Assembly (NCBI RefSeq): GCF_023898315.1
Contig: NC_064614.1
Span: forward strand, 382,353,348 to 382,417,347
Source: Schistocerca nitens
Taxonomy: Eukaryota > Arthropoda > Insecta > Orthoptera > Acrididae
Length of the DNA stretch: 64,000 nt
Direction: 5' to 3'
In this document: one piece after another, positions 57,690 through 64,000 of the stretch
Position numbering within the stretch: the stretch's first letter is position 1
Layout of the letters: every line of letters starts with the position of its first letter
Program-made: the position numbers and the translations under genes
The notes under the pieces: model-generated
Told to the model about the DNA's origin: nothing
The model's database searches: none
Seen by the model: only the letters and a program-made list of their open reading frames with translations

Positions 57690-57941
57690 TCTCAAGTTCC
57701 TTTGTGTGTTGCAGTTACGATAGTCATGTCTCCACAGTCCTTACAGGAGTGATACATTGGTAACTGCAATATATGTCTGGGTTCGTACTTACTACTTATT
57801 CTCGAGATTCTGCAATTAACCTATAGTGGGATGGCTGACATCTATCTTCAAACATTTACCAGTTCTTGTTTTTCCGCAGTTCTGTGATGTCCTCCTGTGG
57901 CTTAAGCAAACCTGTAATCGTGCTTGCTGTCCTTTTGTGAA

Positions 57942-58068
57942 TATACTTATATGAATATGGTGCCTGTTCTTTTGGACATGTCTGAAAGAACAGACACCAT
58001 TGATGACCTGTAGCCATCTAGAACGAAATTATGGTGTCTGTTCTTTCAGAAATGTCCATATAAGTATA
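57942..58068. mobile_element. Foldback element with nested inverted repeats
   Basis: The outer arms TATACTTATATG (57942-57953) and CATATAAGTATA (58057-58068) are perfect inverted repeats. Just inside the left arm lies a 44-bp near-palindrome (57957-58000; arms 19 of 22 matched, starting ATGGTGCCTGTTCTTTTGG). A third, directly oriented copy of its arm is at 58031-58057 (ATGGTGTCTGTTCTTTCAG). There is no coding capacity. It is inserted in the CR1-like fragment, immediately before the tRNA-bearing repeat at 58135. Confidence 0.72.
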
Positions 58069-58134
58069 TAGTTCTGACAATACCAGCCATTACCTTCTTC
58101 TTTTGTGTGGATGCATACATATTCCCCGAATTCT

Positions 58135-58410
58135 TATGGGACTTGGTAAGAATGTCTTCCATGGGTAATGAGTGTGTTGGGGTGGGACACTATGAATGTA
58201 GTGTGTGGACATACAAGGTGAGAATGTGGGTCTCGCGGGAAGCGTGCGCATGATAGTCCCTGCAGTTGCACTATCCTCTGTGCCCTCGGTGGCTCACATG
58301 GATAGATCATCTGCCATATAAGTTCCAGTCAGCGCACACATTTTCACCTGTCCCCATTGATATATATCAACGTCCGTCAGCAGCTGAAGGTATTAAAAAT
58401 TATTTCTAAT
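58135..58410 (+). mobile_element. Second copy of the central-tRNA-Thr repeat
   Basis: It aligns over its length with the minus strand of 28698-29012: ATGGGACTTGGTA-type start, ATGAATGTAGTG segment, GTCCCTGCAG and GCACTATCCTCTGTGCCC before the tRNA-like part, then CACATTTTCA and CCTGTCCCCATTGA after it. The tRNA-like module (about 58279-58342) is degenerate and has lost most of its T arm. Shared flanks on both sides of the module show it is one repeat family. Confidence 0.72.
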
Positions 58411-58765
58411 TTTGTTTATATGTTAAATAGCCCCTGTTACTGCTACTTTTTTGTGGGCCCACACACTTAACCGATACTCCAGAATGAGTATTGTAAGCAA
58501 TATCCTTTGTAAACTAACTGCATGTCAGTATCATACCTATTAACCAAAGCTCGCTACCATCTTTATACTTTGATTGAATGTGGTCTTTCCATTTAATATC
58601 CCACCTACTGTTACACTCAGGTATTTGTATGAACTGGATGATTCCAGTTATGACTCAGTGATACTGTAATCATAGAATATTAATTTTTTTCATTTCAGTA
58701 AGGGGATTTTCTTGTCTAGAGGTCTGATTTTTACATCATTTACAACATTTAAAAAAATTAAATTG

Positions 58766-59489
58766 ATTTAATTTAAATTTTTGTGGTTAAATAAAAAGAT
58801 AAGTCAAACAATGCTTATATCATTTTATTCATCTATCTTTCACCTGCATTAAAATCTTTTTGTCCAAAAACATTGAAGGATTACTAAACAAAATGGCGCC
58901 AAAGACCATAATGCACACTGTACACTGTTAGGTGGGTGGACCTGGTTCACGTAACTGGGTGGTCTAAAACACACAAGACCAAAAAATTATTAAAAAATGT
59001 TAATGTATGGTCAGCAGCTGCCAAGTTGAATGTGCACAACATTCATTGTCTGTGTGAGTTCCATGAAACCATATTGAAGATAACTGTAGCCAAATTATTT
59101 GGAACTTCGCTACTTCTTTACTGGAATATATGTTTTGGGGGAAGCATTAAAATCAGTGAATTTATGTACTCGCCTGAGTTTTGAGTGTTCACGTCAACAC
59201 ATCTTTCCAGTAAACTGCCATTCAATAGGTCTTATTATACACATGTGACTGCTTTCAAGTGCCGTCCATAGGTGCTCGATGATGCGGGACTGCCAGTCTG
59301 ATGATCATGAATTTCGAATATATGCACAGAAGGGACAAAATGGTTTGGTCTACATGTTCTTCAGAATATAAGGTATCGAAATATGCATTTAAAAATCTTC
59401 TAGACCATAAAACCCCTTTAAGTGCTCCATTTTCATTTATAAAAAGTCATACACGCTGGCATCAAGCAATTACGCCACCATATTGATAC
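58766..59489. other. No gene recognised
   Basis: AT-rich, with short open frames lacking recognisable motifs. Confidence 0.35.
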
Positions 59490-60365
59490 CATTATGGCTC
59501 TTCCACATACTACCATTGTCAAAGAGTTGCAGGCCTTTCTCAGAAAGATTGCACACTACCATAAATTTCTTCCTGATGCAGCCACAGTGGTTCGAGCCCT
59601 TTCATACTGTATTACTTAAAGGTGCTACTTTCACTGGTCGTCCACCTGCAAGTTTGCTTTCACCCTATTGAAGCCCAAAATCCAAATTACACTCAGCACG
59701 GCACGTAGCTTCGTTATTGACCAATAACGTCAACAATTATTTTTTTCTTTGCCACAGACACCTTCCAGTATGGCCTTAGAACTATTCTCACACACAAATA
59801 TGCGAATGATTCTGAACGCCCTACTGCGTTTGCTTCCAAACCCCTGAATTATGTGCAACAGAGCCCTTGTTACTGTGTTTGCACTCAAAAACGTTTGTAT
59901 TTTCCTTGACTCTTCTAAATTTTATTTGGTTACTGATCATAAACCTCTAGTTTCTCTTCTCCATCATTTGGCATCTCTTCCAGACAAACTGGCCCATTGC
60001 CTTCAATGCTGGACTTTGTTTCCATAGTGCTATAACTACGAGATTCACTTCCACCCCATACCATGATGTGCTAGTGCGGATGCTCTTTCTCAGTTACTGA
60101 TTGGCTTGGATGCAGCATTTGATCAGGCTGAACTAGTGTGTTTCCATTTAGACATCGAATCCCAAAACAGTTTCAGTGGTTTCCTCATAAACAGTTCTCG
60201 GATTTCAGTGGCTTTCATGGCTGATCCTATCCTACATTAGGTTGTTCAATGTGTCCACCATGGCTGGTCAGATAAGCCACCAGGCAAGGCATTGGATCCT
60301 CTGTGTAATAATTACGCTCTCACCACACCCTCTCAAAACTTGATGATGTGTTACTGTGGCGCCCA
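59490..60365 (+). mobile_element. Gypsy pol relic (RT thumb, RNase H, start of integrase)
   Basis: The + strand gives VKELQAFLRKIAHYHKFLPD (59518-59578; RT thumb), an RNase H series with ALKNVCIFLDSSKFYLVTDH and KPLVSLLHHLASLPDKLA (59885-59995), and an end with YEIHFHPI and SADALSQLLIG (about 60030-60105). HHGWSDKPPGKALDPL follows at 60256-60305. This last phrase matches HGWLDKPPGHASDPL in the relic at 32.4 kb, so both are from one family. The frame is broken repeatedly, and the integrase core is absent because a Tc1 fragment follows. Confidence 0.75.
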
Positions 60366-60379
60366 ATTTTGTGGTACCA

Positions 60380-60838
60380 TCTGAGCTGCAGTGGGGTGTC
60401 ATGCACCTTCTCCATCTGGGCCATCGGGGTGTTTCTCAACAAGGGAAGTGTCCAGGCGTCCCTGAGTGAACCAAAGCGATGTTATTCGCAAGTGGAGGAG
60501 ATACAGAGAGACAGGAACTGTTGATGACATGCCTCGCTGAGGCCGCCCAAGGGCAACTACTGCAATGGAAGACCGCTACCTAGGGATTATGGTTCAGGGG
60601 AAGCCTCACAGTAACGTCATCATGTTGAATAATGCTTTTTGTGCTGCCAAAGGACGTTGTGTTACGGCTCAAACTGTGCGCAATAGGCTGCATGATGCAC
60701 AACTTCATTCCCGGCATCCATGGCGAGGTCCATCTTTGCAACCCCAACACCATGCAGGGCAGTACAGATGGTCCCAACAACATGTTGAAAAGGACCACTC
60801 AGGATTGGAATCACGGAAAGCTGTGTGAGTTCTAAACT
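60380..60838 (+). mobile_element. Tc1-like transposase fragment (N-terminal HTH region)
   Basis: With frame changes the + strand reads a Tc1-type DNA-binding region: a GHRGVSQ-type first helix, VNQSDVIRKWRRYRETGTVD, DMPR-GRPRATT (60440-60560; the GRPR-type AT hook) and an open stretch from 60565. That stretch gives CAAKGRCVTAQTVRNRLHDA and QLHSRHPWRGPSLQPQHHAG and ends near 60830 in WSQQHVEKD. The catalytic domain is missing; the sequence after it is a tandem-repeat region. Confidence 0.72.
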
Positions 60839-60924
60839 TAGGACAATGCATCTTTGAATATCCTGCCATTTAGAACACAAGAAATCTGACACCCATACAG
60901 GCCAGGTTGGTATCTCCAGGTCCG

Positions 60925-61215
60925 TCAACTTGGATTCTAAACTTAGTGCAAGTGACCTGGCCACCATGCAGGATAAGCCAGTATTTACAAGTAAGCCATC
61001 TTTCATTCTAGCCTCATAGAGCTGTGGAAATGCTATGACCGTCTTGGATTGTATATTTAGAGCAAGTAAAATAGCAACCATGCAGGTTCAACCACTATCC
61101 CTTGGTCAGCCATCTTAGATTCTATGCATAGAATAAGTGATCTGGCAACCATGCAGGCTGGACCACTATCCCCTGATCAGCCATCTTGGGTTCTACACTT
61201 AGCACAAGCGACATA
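60925..61215. repeat. Diverged minisatellite-like array
   Basis: Related units recur at about 60928, 61043, 61107 and 61185, each with a version of CTTGGATTCTAAACTTAG followed by GCAAGTGACCTGGCAACCAT. Spacing is roughly 60-80 bp or twice that. The last two units are the most alike (CCACTATCCCCTGATCAGCCATCTTGG). It is non-coding. Confidence 0.7.
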
Positions 61216-62453
61216 CCTCCTACTACTAGGACAATTGCCCATCTCGGATTTTTTTTAAATTTTCCAACAATTTATATTTAAGACAATTTGAGTGCCTTTA
61301 ATTTCTCACTATTTTTTAATTTCCAGTTATTTTATACATAGATCAACTGCCATGTGACATCATTCAGGAGGGTAGCAAGAGGGTAGAGCGAAACCTTGGA
61401 ACAATATAAGACATCATCGATGATATTACAGGATGAGAGGAGGGGGAAATCTGGCAACAGTGCAGCCTGGGCCAGAATGAACTCAGCCACACTATTTACA
61501 GTGAGGTGGATACTGATGGTTGTCATGATACATTCCTGTTATATTCCTGACTAAACTGCAATAAAACCAATAACATGTCTAAGACTACAATGGTCAGGTG
61601 CATTAACGAAAATTTTCTTCATTTAACAAAATCATGATCAAGTCCTTACTAGTTACAGTTTTTTATTTATTGAATAATTTCTATCTTTTCAGGCTACTGG
61701 AATATCGGATCCATCAGCTGTTTTCTAGTTTTTAAACTGCTTTAAAAATCTTTCATATGCTGTCCTATATCCTCTTTTGGTCAACGGAAAAAACACAATT
61801 ATAGCACCCCAGTGAAATCGGAACACAGCCCTGTAAAAAGAAAGTTAAATAAATTTTAAATAACAGAATACATGTATTTTGCTTTTGCTGATAGTCACTG
61901 TATGTCATTCTAAAAGCTGTTTCATAGTTACAAAACTGGACAGCTTCCTGAAAACTGATTCTTCTTCTTTTATCTTCACCAGGATAGCCGTTTCTTCTGC
62001 TATGAAGAGTTTTCCCTCGATTGTTTTCTTATTCCCTCGGATGTTTTCCTGTTATTGTAATGTTGATTTTTTTTTCAATTCCTGGCTAAAGAATATGTGT
62101 TTATCCAACAAAGAAAAAAATGAATTTGGCAGTTTACTGACAAAAGCACATAATCTCGGGTAATCTCGAACATTGGCAGCATAATAGTATGCCTGTAGAA
62201 CATGTGGAGGACAAGAACATTTGCAGACTATACCGCCGCAGTGGTCCGTACTCTTGGCTGAAATTTCATTCATAAATGGTGGTTCAGAAGGATGCAAATA
62301 AATTCAAGGAGCTAATAGAGGAGTCGAAATAGGAACTTATGTCTTGAAAATAATCCTGAGGCAGTAAAACTTTTGGCATGCAGGAACAGCAAGGACAACC
62401 AGTACACGCTTCTTAGGTTCAGCAGTGATAATGTAAGACAATATTGAACACTA
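61216..62453. other. No gene recognised
   Basis: Mixed composition; several short frames, none with a motif that I can place. Confidence 0.35.
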
Positions 62454-62483
62454 CTGGCCATTAAAATTGCTACACCACGAAGA
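62454..62483 (+). repeat. Left terminal inverted repeat of the Tc1-like element
   Basis: CTGGCCATTAAAATTGCTAC and ten further bases, inverted at 63818-63847 with one mismatch. Confidence 0.92.
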
Positions 62484-62679
62484 TGACGTGCTACAGACGC
62501 GAAATTTAACCGACAGGAAGAAGACGCTGTGATATGCAAATGATTAGCTTCCCAGAGCATTCACACAAGGTTGGCGCCGGTAGCGACACCTGAAAATTGC
62601 TGACATGAGGAAAGTTTCCAACCGATTTCTCATACACAAACAGCAGTTAACCGGCGTTGCCTGGTGAAACGTTGTTGTG

Positions 62680-63718
62680 ATGCCTCGTGTAATGAGGAGA
62701 AATGCGTACCATCACGTTTCCGACTTTGATACAGGTCGGATTGTAGCCTATCGCGATTGTGGTTTATCGTATCGCGACATTGCTGCTCGCCTTGGTCGAG
62801 ATCCAGCGACTGTTAGCAGCATATGGAATCGGTAGGTTCAGGAGGGTAATACGGAACGCCGTGCTGGATCCCAACGGCCTCGTATCACTAGCAGTCGAGA
62901 CGACAGGCATGTTATCCGAATGGCTGTAACGGATCGTGCAGCCACGTCTCGATCCCTGAGTCAACAGATGGGGACATTTGCAAAACAACAACCATCTGCA
63001 CGAACAGTTCGACGACGTTTGCAGCAGCATGGACTATCAGCTCGGGGACCACGGCTGCGGTTACACTTGACGCTACATCACAGACAGGAGCGCCTGCGAT
63101 GGTGTACTCAACGAGGAACCTGGGTGCACGAATGGCAAAACGTCATTTTTTTTTCGGATGAATCCAGGTTCTGTATACAGCATCATGATGGTCGCATCCG
63201 TGTTTGGTGACATCGCGGTGAACGCACATTGGAACCGTGTATTCGTCATCGACATACTGGCGTATGACCCTGCGTGATGGTATGGGGTGCCACTGGTTAC
63301 ACATCTCGGTCACCTCTTGTTCGCATTGACGGCACTTTCAACAGTGAACGTTACATTTCATATGTGTTACGACCCGTGGCTCTACCCTTCATTCGATTCC
63401 TGCGAAACCCTACATTTCAGCAAGATAATGCACGACCGCATGTTAAAGGTCCTGTACGGGGCTTTCTGGATACAGAAAATGTTCGACTGCTGCCCTGGCC
63501 AGAACATTCTCCAGATATTTCACTAATTGAAAACGTCTGGTCAATGGTGGCCGAGCAACTGGCTCGTCGCAATACGCCAGTCACTACTCGAACTGTGGTA
63601 TCGTGTTGAAGCTGCATGGGTAGCTGTACCTGTACACGCCATCCAAGCTCTGTTTGACTCAATGCCCAGGCGTATCAAGGCCGTTATTACGGCCAGAGGT
63701 GGTTGTTCTGGGTACTGA
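62680..63718 (+). pseudogene. Tc1-like DD34E transposase with four lesions
   Basis: From the ATG at 62680 (MPRVMRRNAYHHVSDFDTGR) the protein has an HTH region (GLSYRDIAARLGRDPATVS), a second HTH (PSARTVRRRLQQHGLSARGP) and the catalytic core. The first Asp lies in FFSDESRF (63150-63173), the second in FQQDNARPH (63415-63441), and the Glu in IENVWSM, 34 residues after the second Asp. In this family the enzyme cuts at the TIRs and reinserts at TA. Lesions seen are a TAG at about 62834, a TGA at 63208-63210, a TGA at about 63265 and a frameshift near 63600. After the frameshift the C-terminal end (IQALFDSMPRRIKAVI) is in another frame and ends at TGA 63716-63718. All three catalytic residues are present. 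Confidence 0.9.
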
Positions 63719-63817
63719 TTTCTCAGGATCTATGCACCCAAATTGCGTGAAAATGTAATCACATGTAAGTTCTAGTATAATATATTTGTCTAATGTTACC
63801 CGTTTATCATTTGCATT

Positions 63818-63847
63818 TCTTCCTGGTGTAGCAATTTTAATGGCCAG
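63818..63847 (-). repeat. Right terminal inverted repeat of the Tc1-like element
   Basis: Inverted copy of 62454-62483, followed by the TA duplication. The last 150 bases of the window beyond it show nothing recognisable. Confidence 0.92.
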
Positions 63848-64000
63848 TAGCGTACATTACAAAAAATAGCCAAAACAGCGGCCACTGCATTTAGTACAGG
63901 CATAATATTTTCGAAGAAAACTTTGGCACGCTCTGTCAAGTACACCAGTCATTGGAAGTATCCTGAGGATAAGTGTCTCTTCGTTGGGAACTGGTGTCAC

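Larger units (their letters stand above)
57690..58765 (-). mobile_element. CR1-like LINE fragment (RT C-terminal part), interrupted
   Basis: Minus-strand reading from the right gives SSSSYKYLSVTVGGILNGK at about 58590-58640, the homologue of SYKYLGVT...W-HI that follows RT motif D. Left of the inserted repeats (57942-58420), the C-terminal end resumes with QQARLQVCLSHRRTSQNCGK and LKIDVSHPTIG near 57940-57810. It belongs to another CR1-like subfamily than the copies at 33-43 kb. No 3' tail is evident. Confidence 0.6.
62452..63849 (+). mobile_element. Nearly complete Tc1-like DNA transposon
   Basis: This 1394-bp element (62454-63847) is flanked by TA at 62452-62453 and 63848-63849. The terminal inverted repeats are 30 bp with one mismatch: CTGGCCATTAAAATTGCTAC at the left end and GTAGCAATTTTAATGGCCAG at the right end. 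It contains one transposase gene (62680-63718) with a DD34E catalytic triad. The short near-perfect TIRs and TA duplication are typical of Tc1-type elements, and the small number of lesions suggests a relatively recent insertion. Confidence 0.93.

Noticed and set aside
60925-61215. CRISPR-like array
   Set aside because: Units are diverged with no constant repeat/spacer pattern, and the genome is eukaryotic.

Overview
The window is eukaryotic and reads as a large, transposon-swollen arthropod genome. The best guess is an orthopteran such as a Schistocerca-type grasshopper. I base this on a class II tRNA-derived SINE present twice (17.2 and 36.6 kb), on several other tRNA-bearing repeats, and on many decayed CR1/Jockey-like LINEs, Gypsy LTR elements and Tc1/mariner elements. 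The species call is recognition from memory, not a database result.

The only host gene I can support is the 3' part of a pickpocket-type DEG/ENaC sodium channel on the + strand. Its exons are 3116-3272 (extracellular Cys-rich segment with a CDCYPGC motif), 5530-5636 (segment leading into the second membrane helix) and 26962-27122 (TM2 with the G-C-S filter motif, cytoplasmic tail and TGA stop). All splice sites are canonical GT/AG and the codon phases match across both introns. The second intron is 21.3 kb and is filled with transposons. Upstream exons were not found and probably lie before base 1.

Inside that intron, 6.3-15.3 kb is a stack of nested insertions. A CR1-like LINE fragment is interrupted by a mariner element (6537-7616) and by a Tc1-like element (8213-14964). 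That Tc1 element is interrupted by a second Tc1-like element (9131-14823), which is interrupted by a Gypsy element on the minus strand (9994-14509, 5-bp duplication ATAGG). The Gypsy element keeps gag, protease and integrase, but an in-frame deletion has removed reverse transcriptase and most of RNase H. Its LTRs are about 98% identical by eye. The rest of the intron holds a foldback MITE (16.3 kb), a SINE with a perfect 15-bp duplication (17.2 kb), a Gypsy pol relic (17.8-19.0 kb), a mariner relic (23.2-23.9 kb) and an endonuclease/RT LINE relic (24.1-26.4 kb).

Downstream of the gene, 28.7-46 kb is a retrotransposon graveyard. It contains a tRNA-Thr-like SINE, a Gypsy pol relic (29.5-32.9 kb) split by a 1.2-kb LTR-like insertion, and two CR1-like LINEs lying tail to tail (33.6-38.55 kb on + and 38.59-42.65 kb on -). 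Each LINE has a recognisable ORF1 with a GDSL/SGNH-esterase-like domain, and each has its own LTR insertion. A Jockey-like fragment (43.3-44.1 kb) and a second Gypsy relic (44.1-45.9 kb) follow. The segment 46-54 kb is AT-rich and almost featureless apart from a minus-strand retrotransposon gag/protease relic (49.2-51.5 kb). The last 10 kb hold a GA-rich tract, a Penelope-like fragment, a CR1-like fragment broken by a foldback and a SINE, a + strand Gypsy pol relic, a Tc1 fragment, a minisatellite-like array, and a nearly whole 1394-bp Tc1-like DD34E transposon (62454-63847) with matched terminal repeats and TA target duplications.

Apart from the channel exons, no coding sequence looks intact; every transposon ORF carries stops, frameshifts or deletions.
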